From positions 1,116,001 through 1,180,000 of the forward strand of contig OZ037841.1 of NCBI GenBank assembly GCA_964035575.1: 64,000 nt of DNA, in the 5' to 3' direction. The translations under genes and the position numbers were made by a program. The notes under the pieces are model-generated. The model was not told where the DNA came from. It was given only the letters and a program-made list of their open reading frames with translations, and did no database searches. The DNA is from Rhynchopus sp. YZ270_cl-10 (taxonomy: Eukaryota; Euglenozoa; Diplonemea; Diplonemida; Diplonemidae). How positions within the stretch are numbered: position 1 is the first letter of the stretch; the number at the start of each line of letters is the position of its first letter. Below are positions 10,623 to 20,505 of this stretch, one piece after another.

Positions 10623-11012
10623 ATGAGCAGTCATGACGACGACGACTTCGAACCAGAAGGTGCCTGGAAGCTTCCTGCCATTGCTGCGATGGTGCCGTTC
10701 TGTATGTTTCTGTTTGGCCATCAGAAGGGGCTGACTGTGAAGGCGGTGGAGGTGACATACAAATACCTTGGCCCTGTAGGGTTGTTGGGATTGCCCGTAA
10801 GCACACTGTCTATGGAGAAATGTGTCTATGATACAGTCAACAGCTACCAAGGCAAAGACCCAAACGAGCGTCCCAAGGGCATCGGTGAGGGCTTCCCCTC
10901 AGGAGGCTGCAACCTTCCTTCCTTCTCTCTTATCCCCATCAACCAGAACGGTGCCTTCTACCGCCCACCTAAGCCTTCTGCAGCTGCCTCCCATACTGCT
11001 AGCTCTGCGTAG
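10623..11012 (+). CDS. Small hydrophobic protein, 129 aa (possibly a mitochondrial inner-membrane subunit)
   Basis: The ATG starts MSSHDDDDFEPEGAW, an acidic N-terminus. Two hydrophobic stretches follow, near residues 18-33 (LPAIAAMVPFCMFLFG) and 46-60 (YLGPVGLLGLPVSTL). A Gly/Pro-rich part comes next (KDPNERPKGIGEGFPSGGC), then a low-complexity Ala/Ser tail. The order membrane helix, then D-P-x-N, then a GGC glycine patch loosely recalls the Tim17/NDUFA11 group of complex I, but the match is too weak to name it. The upstream CATAG after a pyrimidine run and the GC-rich coding composition support a real gene. Confidence 0.55.
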   Translation: MSSHDDDDFEPEGAWKLPAIAAMVPFCMFLFGHQKGLTVKAVEVTYKYLGPVGLLGLPVSTLSMEKCVYDTVNSYQGKDPNERPKGIGEGFPSGGCNLPSFSLIPINQNGAFYRPPKPSAAASHTASSA

Positions 11013-11494
11013 TGTGGTTGCCAGGGGTTGTGGAATGCAAGGAGGAGGAGGAGGAGGAGGAGGAGGGGGTGTGATCGGAGGGTGTATGCAGGGTAATATG
11101 TGTGTTGTGTGTTGTGTGTTGGGGTGTTGTATATCATCCTCGGGTGGCGCAGTGTGCCCCCAGTCTCATAGTGAAGTCTCAGGATAGGAACAGTATTGGT
11201 AGGTTATGGGGGGGTGGTGGTGGGGTTTATGTGGCGAGAGTGGCGGCAGCGGGCGGTCCACGCAAATCAATCAAAAGGCAACCCCGCGTGTCTGATGTGT
11301 GTTGCGTCGCTCCTATGGAAAAGGTGCCCAGAAAGAAAGAAAATGTACTGATATGTTTATTGGTATCTGTCCCCTAAACCCTCGCTTTTTTTTTGAGCAG
11401 CCAAAAAAGGGTAGGATTCAGAGAAAAATGCGTTGTGTTCACCTCTCCCCACCACCCAACCTCCCGCAGAGCTCTATTCACACAACCCCTTACT
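11013..11494. other. Intergenic region, G-rich first half
   Basis: Just after the stop the + strand is strongly G-rich: (GGA)n at 11041-11069, then GT-rich DNA to about 11230. Later it becomes pyrimidine-rich and ends CCTCCCGCAG about 25 nt before the next ATG, a likely trans-splice acceptor. No gene was seen. Confidence 0.55.
11041..11069 (+). repeat. (GGA)n tract
   Basis: About eight uninterrupted GGA triplets followed by GGGGG, on the sense strand just 3' of a stop codon. It is capable of G-quadruplex formation in RNA. Confidence 0.8.
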
Positions 11495-12625
11495 ATGGCA
11501 GCAGTATTGCTGATGGCGTCCGTGCTCACTGGCATGGGGATGCATGTCACGTGGAACACCACGTTGGACCAGATGGGTACGCTCTCACACAATCGCGTAT
11601 GGCGTGTCCACGTTGCTGGCGAAGTCACGCTCATAGCTATGCAGTTGGAGAACAAGAGGATTAATGTGACGAAGCTGAACACTTCAACGGGTGCGATGCT
11701 TAGCTCTGTTGTTGGGTTGGGGGATATTGCGTACAGACAGACGGAGTTTGTTGTTTCGGGACAGTACTTTGCAATGATGAACCTTTATTACGAAGTCTGT
11801 GTGTATGAGGTGAGTACCTTGGGTCCGGTGTTGGCCGTATGGGTGGGGCCAAACGTTTCTAGTATTTTCGCCTTAAAGGGCGACACCCTCATCTATAGGG
11901 ATACCGAGTGGAATGACCACCTGACCGCACGCTCCACGAAGACCGGCGCGAAGCTGTGGACCGCAAGCAGCAATGGATCTATACAACAAATTCTCATTGG
12001 CGACACCCTTGTCGCAATGTGCAACGGGCTTCGCACCAGTGTCTTCCACGTGGACACCGGTGTGCTCGCATACGACACGCCATCTATGGCCTACGGCGTG
12101 GGCCGGACCTCCCCATATGGTCATATCTTCGATGCCGCCAACAACCTGGTCGCCATGAATGCAGACGTCGCTGCGTACGTCTTCTCACCCCACGGCAGGA
12201 TACTGGCTAACTACAGCAGAAGCCCTGAAATAGATATACGCAATGCCAACATTCTTCCTGACTCGAGCCTCATCGTGACGATTCAAACCTCCTCCACGAA
12301 GGGGATTCTACGTCTGGACAAGACTGGGGAGCAGATGGTGTGGAATTATAACACCACCATCACCGATGACAGCCCGGGAGTTCTGCACCTTATGCCCGAG
12401 AGGGGCCAGCTTGCGGTGGTGTCGTTCCCGTCAGGATTGCTTGAAGTGCTTTCGCTTGAGACAGGCAAACGTATCGGACTAGTAGCACCGCCACCACCGT
12501 TTGACTACCGCCGGTATGGTGAGCTTGCGGACGACGGTGAAGGGAACATCATCTTCGGAACCTCGGGCTTCACCGCAACTGGCAAGGAAGTCATCTCCGT
12601 CGCGTCTGCAAAGCTTCCCTGGTAA
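11495..12625 (+). CDS. Secreted PQQ/quinoprotein-like beta-propeller protein, 376 aa
   Basis: I chose the ATG at 11495 because it gives a signal peptide (MAAVLLMASVLTGMGMHVTW) and lies just after the acceptor-like CCCGCAG. The frame runs open 34 codons further up, but that stretch is pyrimidine-rich leader. The mature part alternates beta strands in blade-like units: LNTSTGAMLSSVVGL, ARSTKTGAKLWTASS, FHVDTGVLAYDTP, RLDKTGEQMVWNYN and LSLETGKRIGLVAP. These T-G-x-x-L/V blade turns are typical of PQQ/WD-like propellers. Several N-x-S/T sequons are present. No cofactor ligands or enzyme motif can be assigned, so it may only bind proteins or sugars. Confidence 0.7.
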   Translation: MAAVLLMASVLTGMGMHVTWNTTLDQMGTLSHNRVWRVHVAGEVTLIAMQLENKRINVTKLNTSTGAMLSSVVGLGDIAYRQTEFVVSGQYFAMMNLYYEVCVYEVSTLGPVLAVWVGPNVSSIFALKGDTLIYRDTEWNDHLTARSTKTGAKLWTASSNGSIQQILIGDTLVAMCNGLRTSVFHVDTGVLAYDTPSMAYGVGRTSPYGHIFDAANNLVAMNADVAAYVFSPHGRILANYSRSPEIDIRNANILPDSSLIVTIQTSSTKGILRLDKTGEQMVWNYNTTITDDSPGVLHLMPERGQLAVVSFPSGLLEVLSLETGKRIGLVAPPPPFDYRRYGELADDGEGNIIFGTSGFTATGKEVISVASAKLPW

Positions 12626-12761
12626 GGCTTTCGAGCGCATCCTCTGCACCAACGAAGCTTCGAAAAATAAACACCGGTTCGCTCATCTAGTCAGCAGACG
12701 CATAATTTGTTTGAAACACCCCCGAACTGCGTCAACACCCGCCATTTGTTTTTATTTTGTT

Positions 12762-12801
12762 TCTGTGAAAATTGTGGCTGCTATCCTGTGATAGTAGTCT
12801 T
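12762..12801. repeat. Dispersed intergenic motif, copy 2 (pair with 4622-4668)
   Basis: It reads CTGTGAAAATTGTGGCTGCT, continuing ATCCTGTGATAGTAGT. It sits about 140 nt past a stop codon on the sense strand, as the first copy does. Confidence 0.55.
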
Positions 12802-13362
12802 ACAGCAAATATTTTTGATTTCAAAAACAAGAATGTATATGAAATAATTGATTACACTTCTGCCTACTATCACTGAGGGATGTGTTCCGTGCAAAGCAAG
12901 GTGTATTGCCGCTTGTAAGTGCTCTTTCTAATATGCATGTTTTTAGTAGTTTTTTTTTTTTTTTTTTTTTTTGATTCTCTTTTATATGATTCGGGATGAC
13001 CAGATGAATCTTTTTAACGGCCCTTTGCGGTTGGAGAACCTGCGGAGGGTCCCTTCAATCAGCCTGCTTCCACAGCGTCGTTGACGCTTCCAATGTCCAT
13101 TTCCCCCTGTCTCCCTCCAACGTGTAGTCGCCAGACACATTCATTCTTCGACATTTCTTTATCGTTTCCCCTCTATTATTTACGATTGTGTATTATGTGT
13201 ACGCAGGACACAATCATCAACTTTTCCTTTTGCAGCTGAACAAAAACAAAATGCTTTGTTTGGCGGCGGGGATACCATAAAACCAGAGCAAAAACAGAGC
13301 GAACCCCCTACTTTTTTAATCCCCCCCATTCCCTGGACAGTGCTATGTGATGCATTTCCAAC

Positions 13363-13453
13363 TACCTGACAGGACAGTCCGTAGATTTGGACCAGGGACG
13401 GCTTCCTCACACTTTGATGCGTTTCCGAAGTGTGAAGTGTGAAATGGGTTGTT
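13363..13453 (+). repeat. Gene-upstream repeat, copy 1 (pair with 18009-18096)
   Basis: About 85 bp is shared: ACCTGACRGGACAGTC, then GACCAGGGRCGGCTTCCTCA, then CRCTTTGATGCG and TTTCCGAAGTGTGAA. Both copies are in the same orientation and 100-190 bp upstream of a start codon. Differences are mostly single bases plus a 7-nt GTGTGAA duplication here. Confidence 0.8.
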
Positions 13454-13506
13454 CCACCCACCTACACCTACACACTCCAGGGCGAATCAGCATCCAACCC
13501 CCCAAT

Positions 13507-15180
13507 ATGTCCGACAATAGAGGTGTGTACCGATGGACGGCCCTTGCGGCAGGTGCGTGCGCTGTGTCAGGTGTGGCACGCTGTTGCTGGAACATGCGCA
13601 AAGCGGCACCTACAACAACACCAGCACCGACACCAACCCCCACCCCCGCGCAACAGGCGCAAGCTGCGCAGGCAGAAGCTTTGTACGAAGCGACGCTTCG
13701 GGTCAACGATTTGTACCTCAAGGCGAAGCTTGCTGTTGACACAGTGCACAGCGACCAACTAAAGAAGGCGCTTGGTTCGGGTTCCCCACAGCCTGCACGG
13801 AGTCCTGCGCTGAGCGCGGCAAGCGAAGGCACCGTGCCACGCTCTCCTGAGGTGTCGCCAGCGCGTTTGCCGCCTTCAGAAGATGAGGTGCAGGAGGCGA
13901 TGCAAGAGAGAATCAGAGGAGTCGCGGAGCGTGCCTTCTGGGATGTGCTGAGGGAGGAGTTGTCTGCGGTGCCTCCACAGCAGGCACGTGTCCCTGGGGT
14001 GCTTGGGGGTCTGCAGGAACAGTTGATATCGATGACACCAAAGTCGCAACAGGCAGCTCTGTCCTCGGAGCTGCAGGGCATTGCGTGGGACGACCTGGTG
14101 ACAGGCATCTTCATGAAAGACACTTTGCGGAAGGTGTTGGGCTTCTTTATGGATAAGGTGGCAGCGCTGGAGGCAGAGGCAGCGAACGCCTCTACCGTGC
14201 TGCGTGTGAAGGAGGTGCAGGACCGCATCGACGCAGAAGAAGGGACAACGTGTTCTGCCGGGGGTGTGGTCTCGGTGCTGACGTTTGCTCGGGATGAAAT
14301 GACGGCGCTTGAGAAGTCGATTGCGGCAGCACGCAAAAAGCTCTTTGCACCTCTCCTTGCACGCGAGGCAGGTCTGCACCTCAGCAACCTGCACGGCGAA
14401 GAGTTGGCACAGAAGCTGCACTCCTTCAGCACCACGAGAGACCTGCTTCACAAAACCATGCTTCTCATGCTCGACAAAACCCCCGGCACAGCGGCACTGC
14501 CACTGACCTGCCTCTCTGCAGAGGATGTGCGTGCACGGCACAGTGTGTTGTACAATTCTGTAGCCCGGGAGGCGATCTTGCGTCTTGTTTTCTTCCCCCT
14601 TGAGGCACAGATGTCGCTTCCTGAGAGTCTTGCTGTGCAGAAGGAGCACCTCCGGAACTGCTGCGATCTGGTGCAAAAGGCGACTGTCACTGCAGCGCTT
14701 GCGACTGTCTGCGGTATGGTGACGCAACGTGACGGTGCTGTTGCGGCTGTTGCTTCCTCCATTGTCGATGCGCTTAGTGAACCTGGTGCGACTGTTGCTA
14801 GCGTTGCGACTGAGACCGTTGCGCACGTTGATGCCTATTTGATAAGAGAAGGGCGGGCACCTTTGGCAGAGTCGCAATGTAGTCTGCTGAAGGGGATGGT
14901 TGTGAACGTGGCGAAGCCGGACGACAAGCTGTATGCCACATACCACGCACGTCTTGTCTCTGTTGCCGCTCCCATCATGCTCTCGGGCCTGCCCGAAGGC
15001 CACACTACCATCGCCTCTGCACTCCACGGCACGCCCTTCGCACACATCGCACCCCTAGTCGGCCAGCTCGTGGTGCACACGAGGGTGCTCATGGGATGCA
15101 ACGTGGCGTGGTACAGAAGCATCGTGTACGACGCTATGCTGAACGACATCGCCTCCACCCTCGACCTCGAAGGAATCTGA
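13507..15180 (+). CDS. N-terminally anchored, helix-rich protein of unknown function, 557 aa
   Basis: The start at 13507 (MSDNRGVYRWTALAAGACAV) follows the acceptor-like CACACTCCAG. The longer open frame upstream reads through a repeated leader. Residues 9-25 form one hydrophobic segment followed by Arg/Cys/Trp and a Pro/Thr linker (TTTPAPTPTPTP), which suggests a tail exposed to the cytosol. The remainder is Ala/Leu/Glu-rich and helical, without repeats I can name. The placement of a short N-terminal membrane anchor with a long helical body recalls peroxin-3, but no Pex3 signature is visible, so I leave it unnamed. Confidence 0.65.
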   Translation: MSDNRGVYRWTALAAGACAVSGVARCCWNMRKAAPTTTPAPTPTPTPAQQAQAAQAEALYEATLRVNDLYLKAKLAVDTVHSDQLKKALGSGSPQPARSPALSAASEGTVPRSPEVSPARLPPSEDEVQEAMQERIRGVAERAFWDVLREELSAVPPQQARVPGVLGGLQEQLISMTPKSQQAALSSELQGIAWDDLVTGIFMKDTLRKVLGFFMDKVAALEAEAANASTVLRVKEVQDRIDAEEGTTCSAGGVVSVLTFARDEMTALEKSIAAARKKLFAPLLAREAGLHLSNLHGEELAQKLHSFSTTRDLLHKTMLLMLDKTPGTAALPLTCLSAEDVRARHSVLYNSVAREAILRLVFFPLEAQMSLPESLAVQKEHLRNCCDLVQKATVTAALATVCGMVTQRDGAVAAVASSIVDALSEPGATVASVATETVAHVDAYLIREGRAPLAESQCSLLKGMVVNVAKPDDKLYATYHARLVSVAAPIMLSGLPEGHTTIASALHGTPFAHIAPLVGQLVVHTRVLMGCNVAWYRSIVYDAMLNDIASTLDLEGI

Positions 15181-16187
15181 GAGCGAATGTATGCGCACAA
15201 TGTGTACGGCACAGCACAGCAGATGCGTATTCGTCTTCTCAAGATTTCTTTTTTTTCTCTTTTCTTGCTGTTTTGATTGATTCCCCCCGCTATCCTGAAA
15301 GGATAGCGTACAGGGCAAAGGTGAGGGAATGGGAGAACCAAGAAGCAAGGATGTGCTGTACGAATAAAAGGGCCATGCATAATGACAAGCTAGCTCCCAC
15401 TGGTCCCGTGCAAAAAACCAGGGTCAACTAGAGCTTCCCACAATTTAAAATGACGATTTCGTCGTAGGGGGTTTTTTTTGCCCATTTTCTCGCACATTTC
15501 CTACACCCATTCCCAAACCTCCCCTTTTTATGAATAAGCAAGGCTTAGCTTCATCCTACCTACCTTTTCTTTCGCGCCTCTGCATCCGTTGAGGTGTCTG
15601 CGCGAACGACTAACATCCCTTTTTTATACCCATCACGAAGGCTTGCCGTCTTCGAAGGAAAAAGGCCACAGAAGGCTCCAGGTTCGGCATTGAGCCGGCC
15701 GCTAACATACGTACACATACATACCACCTTAGTTTAAGTAACCACCACCCCTCCCTTCTCACCCACCGTCTTCCTGTTGAGTGTTGTTTTGTTATAAAGT
15801 GCGAATTTCAAGGAAGCGTCCCGCATCTCAAACCAGACCCGGGTCAAAACTCTCCCCCTCTCCCCTCTCCCCGCCCCAAATGAAAGAGAACCAAAAGCCC
15901 TCCCCTCCCCTCCCCCTCCCAGCTTTGAAATTCTCATGGGGCAAGCAAAAAAAACAAAAAATGGACTGAAAAAATAAAGTACTCTGCCCCGGTATTTCGT
16001 AGCTCTTTCAAGACGTGTATTTTATATCACTTTCCCCTCTCAAAAAAAAATCCCGCTTTTCTTAAGTTCTCTTGGTGTTGACACCAAAATGCTTTCACAA
16101 ACTTCTACTTATTGCTCAAACAACCCCTACACATAATCTAGTACACAGAACACATCTTATACCCCAACTTTGGCTCCGGAAAGTAAA
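15181..16187. other. 1.0-kb intergenic region
   Basis: It holds CATCCGTTGAGGTGTCTGCG at about 15586-15605, found again almost unchanged near 33568. Two C/T-rich blocks follow (15480-15530 and 15830-15920). The leader ends CTAGTACACAG about 38 nt before the next ATG. No gene was seen. Confidence 0.5.
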
Positions 16188-17336
16188 ATGGAACTTTTGT
16201 CGGACGTTATTGAAGTGGTTTCTACCTTCATGTCATACAGTGAGATTCAGTGTGTTTTGCGACATGTGTCCCATACCTGGCGTAGCGCGCTTGACAGCCA
16301 CACCTCTCGTTTGGGAGAACCCTTCCTGCGTGCGCTCTTTGGCAGTGCTGTGCACACCGAAGCTGCGTCTGCATATTGGATGAACAGACTGCACACCATC
16401 TCGCCTGCTGCACCACCGCACTTCGAGGTCACCCTCTCACACCCACTCCACTCCGAAGCTGTCGAAGCACTGTATCTCTCGGATGACGTGCTTTTTGTGG
16501 GAGGACGTCATGGACTGCTTGCAAAGGTAGTGTTGCAGGGTGACACGCCTAGTGTCACCTCGTATGGGGGAGCCGCCAGCGTGTGGGCGGTGGATTACTG
16601 GAGGGCAGAGGGGCTGTTGATTGCTGGCGATGCAGACGCACAGTGCAGTGTCTATGATGAGGCGGGTGTTGTGCAGAGGGTTGCTGCAGACGACGCTGTG
16701 TTTGTTGCGGAGGTGCTTCGCGGGACGGAAACGCTTGTAGTGGGTACCTGGGGAGGGGGGCTTGCGTTGCATAGCTACGTAGGTTCGGGGAAGCAGTTTG
16801 AACACAGCGCTGACCTGCAAATTCATGATGACGCGCTGTGGCGGGGTGGGCTGCTTTCTGGGTCACAGTATGAATATGTGACAGCAAGCTGGAGTGGTCA
16901 TTGCGCAGTGTCGGATTTGCGTTCATTGTCTGTTGTGCGGGCGATTGAGTGTGGGTGCAGGAGTGTGGTGGATATGGCGGTGCAGGACGCAAATAGTTTC
17001 TGCTGTCTGACTGACACTGGAGTGCTTTGTGTGTGGGATGTGCGCATGAAGCGTGCTGCCTTCCAATTCAAAGAGTTGTTGCGGCAAGACTGGCGTGCGT
17101 CCTGCCCTGAACCCATGCGTCTATGTGCGACGCCGCAGTTCATCTACACTGCGGGTGAAGAGGTGTGGCGCTACGATATGCGCAAGCCTGTGCCACACAT
17201 AGCCTGCACCCCAGAGCCTGGTGCAAAGGTGATTGCCCTAGAGCACCCTTCCCACCGCGACGCAGCACACAACTACCGCCACAACGTCCTTGCAATGGGA
17301 ACTGCGTCTGGTAACGTGCATATTGCCACGGCATAG
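16188..17336 (+). CDS. F-box plus WD40-like propeller protein, 382 aa
   Basis: The first ATG is at 16188. Residues 1-40 (MELLSDVIEVVSTFMSYSEI..VLRHVSHTWRSAL) match the F-box pattern: L-x-D-V, a middle helix and V-S-x-x-W. F-box proteins link Skp1/cullin ubiquitin ligases to substrates. After residue 80 come beta-propeller blades: SEAVEALYLSDDVLFVGG, ASVWAVDYWRAEGLLIAG, SWSGHCAVSDLRS, TDTGVLCVWDVR, GTASGNVHIATA. The fifth keeps a classic V-W-D ending. This order, F-box then WD40, is that of substrate-recognition subunits; the target is unknown. Conserved Trp/Asp positions make this call fairly firm. Confidence 0.75.
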   Translation: MELLSDVIEVVSTFMSYSEIQCVLRHVSHTWRSALDSHTSRLGEPFLRALFGSAVHTEAASAYWMNRLHTISPAAPPHFEVTLSHPLHSEAVEALYLSDDVLFVGGRHGLLAKVVLQGDTPSVTSYGGAASVWAVDYWRAEGLLIAGDADAQCSVYDEAGVVQRVAADDAVFVAEVLRGTETLVVGTWGGGLALHSYVGSGKQFEHSADLQIHDDALWRGGLLSGSQYEYVTASWSGHCAVSDLRSLSVVRAIECGCRSVVDMAVQDANSFCCLTDTGVLCVWDVRMKRAAFQFKELLRQDWRASCPEPMRLCATPQFIYTAGEEVWRYDMRKPVPHIACTPEPGAKVIALEHPSHRDAAHNYRHNVLAMGTASGNVHIATA

Positions 17337-18195
17337 GGGTGAATGTGAGCTAACCACGAGAGGGGCTCGTCTTACTAACGTTCGGTGGAAAGGGGAAGGG
17401 GGAGGGGAGGGTGGGTTGTAGAGCATGTGTACGTATGTGGAGAAGCTGCCCCCTCTTTGCCTTGTAATGTTAGGGTAGGGGTGGGGGTGGGAGTGGGGAG
17501 AATGCAAAGGGGCGAAGTGGTGGTGGTATTGATGTGGGCTGATGGGTTTTGACTGAAAGCAGATGTGGGTTGTGTAGCGCACCGAGGATGTAAGAGGGAT
17601 TCTGATTCATGCTTCATGATTCACACAACTCGTGCCTCTCGTGGTGGGTTTGTATAGGGGCCTTTCGTCCACATGAGCAGGGTTCGTGACGCACGATCTC
17701 GTGACGGGCGTGTGGGGGAAGGGTTCACGGGCGGGGTTCGCTTGCCCTTGATCTGGCCACCCGACCAACGAAAGAGCTGTGGGTGGGGAGGGGAGGGAGG
17801 GATGGGGAGGGGACAGTGCAAACCACACACGAGCTCTGTGTGCCAGTGCCACGTCACGGTTGTGGCCGTGGTGCTTTCGGATCAGTTTTCTGATGCCGTG
17901 GCGGTGCTTCTGGTGGTGTGTGGGTGTACCTGAGACGGTGATGTCTGAAGAGCCCGAGGTGCGATGCTTTCCTCATGATCTTGGATCACCTGGAGCATGC
18001 AATGACCACCACCTGACGGGACAGTCTGGAGGACTTTGACCAGGGGCGGCTTCCTCACGCTTTGATGCGTTTCCGAAGTGTGAAATGAGTTGGGTCAGAT
18101 ATGTATTTGCTCCACCAATCACGATGCAACCCCCTTCCCCTTTGTACCGGCAGCATCCCAACAAACACAGAGCTTTTCTACCCAATACACACAAC
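17337..18195. other. G/T-rich intergenic region and leader of the first amidinotransferase gene
   Basis: The first 560 bp are G-rich on the + strand, with repeated runs of 3-5 G at 17391-17420 and 17470-17500. From 18009 the sequence matches the upstream repeat at 13363. The last 40 nt before the start (CACAGAGCTTTTCTACC...) are shared by all three amidinotransferase copies. No gene was seen. Confidence 0.55.
18009..18096 (+). repeat. Gene-upstream repeat, copy 2 (pair with 13363-13453)
   Basis: Same orientation and order as copy 1; it ends at GTGTGAAATGAGTTGGG, where an out-of-place ATG occurs. Copies 2 and 3 of the amidinotransferase gene lack this repeat upstream. Confidence 0.8.
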
Positions 18196-19822
18196 ATGGA
18201 CATGGACCCCGCCAAGAAGGCACTTGCCGCAAAGGGAGTGGAAGCAAAGTGTCAAGGCCTTGACCGCATGATCTGCGACCGTTTCGACCCCGACACCTTT
18301 GGACCTGTGTGTGCGTTCACGGAGTGGGACCCCTTGGAGGAGGTCATCGTGGGTGTTGCTGATAATGCGTGTGAGCCTGAGGTGGGTGTTGACCCTGTAT
18401 GGCAGTACCTGTTCCACTCGGACGACAAGGAGCTGGCACGTCGGGGGAAGTACCCACTCTCGCTTGTGCAGGAGGGGTGCAAGGAACTGGACAACCTGAC
18501 ACGCGTTCTGAAGAACGAAGGTGTGACTGTGCGTCGTCCTGAGCCCACTGCGTTTGACGAGCCCTTCAGCGCACCTGGTGCCTTCAAGGTGCCGAACGGC
18601 TTCAACGCAACGTGTCCACGTGACATTGTGATGACCCTCGGTAACTCGATCATTGAGGCGCCGATGGGTCTGCGCACACGCTTCTTTGAGTACCACTCCT
18701 ACAGACCTCTGATCCAGGAGTACTTCATGGGTGGGTCGAACTGGGTGACAGCACCAAAGGGTATCATGTCTGACCGTCTGTACGACATGAAGTACCCTGT
18801 GGACGCAAACTCCGTTGAGCGCAAGCAGATGATTGAGCAGCACAAGTACGTGACCACTGAGGAGGAGCCTGTGTGGGACGCAGCAGACCTGATGCGTATG
18901 GGGAAGGACATCTTCTTTCAGCGTTCCTTTGTGAGCAATGCGTTTGGGATTGAGTGGTTCAGACGTACGTTCTCGCCACAGGGCTACCGTGTGCACACGA
19001 TGCACTCAGAGGACACTGTGCCGAAGCACATTGACTGCACGCTTCTGCCCCTGCGCCCAGGTCTGGCGTTGGAGAACCCGACACGGAAGATGGAGGAGCG
19101 CAACATGTTCAAGGAGAACGGCTGGCAGCTGCTCACCTCTGTTGAGCCGACACCGTTCCCCGACAAGTGGACGAAGGCTGTTGTGCGTCCCACGTCGCAC
19201 TGGATTGGTGTGAACATCTTCAGCATTGACGAGCAGCGCATCGTTGCCTGTGAACACGAGAAGACCGTCATCAAGCAGCTTGAGAGCATTGGTGCGAAGG
19301 TCATCCCCGTCCCGTTCACTGCGATGCACTACCTTGGGGGTGCCTTCCACTGCGCCACAACAGACGTGCGCAGGCGTGGTGACAGGAAGTCCTACTTCCC
19401 CACCCTTGATGAGGCTGATGTATGTTCCACTTTATGAGTATTTCTTTTCCATATACCATTGTGAAGTTGAAGTAGTGACGCACGTGTCAAGAGGTAGTTA
19501 AGAGATAAACGGGTTTCTGACCCAAGGTTCTGTGTTCCACACGGGTAAAGAGACCGCGATAAACATAAAGGAAGCTGCGATTTTGAGGTCAAGATAAATC
19601 TTTAGTCTGTTGCATTGTGTTTTTTGTGTGTCAATAGCCAGCTTGCCATTGTCATAGTGCGTGTCTATTAAGCACCTTTGTTCTAACCAGTTATCACTAT
19701 TTATTCAGTCCGTCGCATTTTTGCACCTCTCACATCAACATTTCTATTCACCACCACAGGAAGTACACGAAGAGCGCATCAAGTACAGCGACTACGTGGG
19801 CCACAAACCGCTTGTGCGCTGA
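18196..19822 (+). CDS. GATM: Glycine amidinotransferase (L-arginine:glycine amidinotransferase), tandem copy A, 428 aa
   Basis: Exons are 18196-19419 and 19760-19822; the joined product is 428 aa, close to the 423 of human GATM. The enzyme moves the amidino group from arginine to glycine, giving guanidinoacetate and ornithine, the first step to creatine. The catalytic triad is present: Asp228 in DAADLMRMG, His278 in PKHIDCT and Cys386 in GGAFHCATTDVRRRG. Flanking blocks such as DIFFQRSFVSNAFGIEW match the family closely. The short second exon (EVHEERIKYSDYVGHKPLVR) supplies the C-terminus. The start MDMDPAKKAL is common to the three copies and lies about 20 nt after CACAG. No mitochondrial presequence is seen, so a cytosolic enzyme is likely. 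Exon 1 differs from copies B and C mainly in its first 430 bp, including Thr115 where B and C have Ala. A related amidinotransferase acting on another acceptor cannot be excluded. Confidence 0.92.
19420..19759 (+). other. Intron of amidinotransferase copy A (340 bp)
   Basis: It begins GTATGTTCC and ends TTCACCACCACAG, phase 0. Only the first 9 or so and the last 50 or so nucleotides match the introns of the other copies. Confidence 0.88.
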
Positions 19823-20505
19823 TAAAGAATCGACGGAGGACAGTAGTCGACAGTTTGGGGTGTGCTAATCCCAGACTTTGTTTCAAATTTTGCTTTTCAA
19901 TTTTTTACTTCCCTTATCTTAGGTCGAAACTAATTACCATAAAAAAAGAAACAACGAAAGAAGAGGCTTTCTGCTTTGGGGTTTTTCAGATAACAAACCA
20001 AACGCAAACCTAAGAATAGCCTAACCCTTTTTATGCAACTGTGCACAATTGATGTGGTCCACATTGCAATACACAAGCTCCTCTCCCTTCACAAGGCTGT
20101 AAAGCCTTTTAATAACACCCCCACAATTAATACAACGTTGGACACATACAGTGTCCCCCCTTTCCTCTTCCCCAGTTCTGTGTTCCTGAGCGTCGGAAGA
20201 AAGTTTTGAATTTATTTTGTGCGTCTGATCCACAGGTTTTGTCAAGTGTTGTCTCCCTTGATGTAAACCTATTGTTTTGCATCCTTTTTGTTCATATGAA
20301 CAAAACAAGATGTGTTGCGTCTTCATTCGTGAAGTCAGTTTCTTTTATGGATAGTATCTATCTTTTTCAGTCACGCATTCAAAAGGAATTCCATCTTTTT
20401 CTTTTTTATCGTCTCATTTTGAGGAAACAAACAGCCTATGTTTTATTTTACTTTTTCTCGCTTACCATTTTGACCCCCCTCCTCCTCCTCTTCCAGAGGG
20501 GGTAT
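19823..20505 (+). repeat. 3' flanking block of the amidinotransferase array, copy A
   Basis: Sequence after the stop recurs after copies B (22824-23678) and C (25637-26280), with insertions. The best-kept part runs from about 19950 to 20430. Open frames seen in it on both strands appear in all three copies only because the block is duplicated. Confidence 0.85.

Larger units (their letters stand above)
12626..13506. other. Intergenic region and 5' leader
   Basis: It contains the second copy of the GTGGCTGCTATC motif (12762-12801). Its GTGATAGTA can also pair with TACTATCAC near 12867, closing a loop of about 70 nt. A 21-22 nt poly-T run sits at 12951-12972. A repeat shared with the DNA upstream of the first amidinotransferase gene lies at 13363-13453. 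No gene was seen. Confidence 0.55.
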
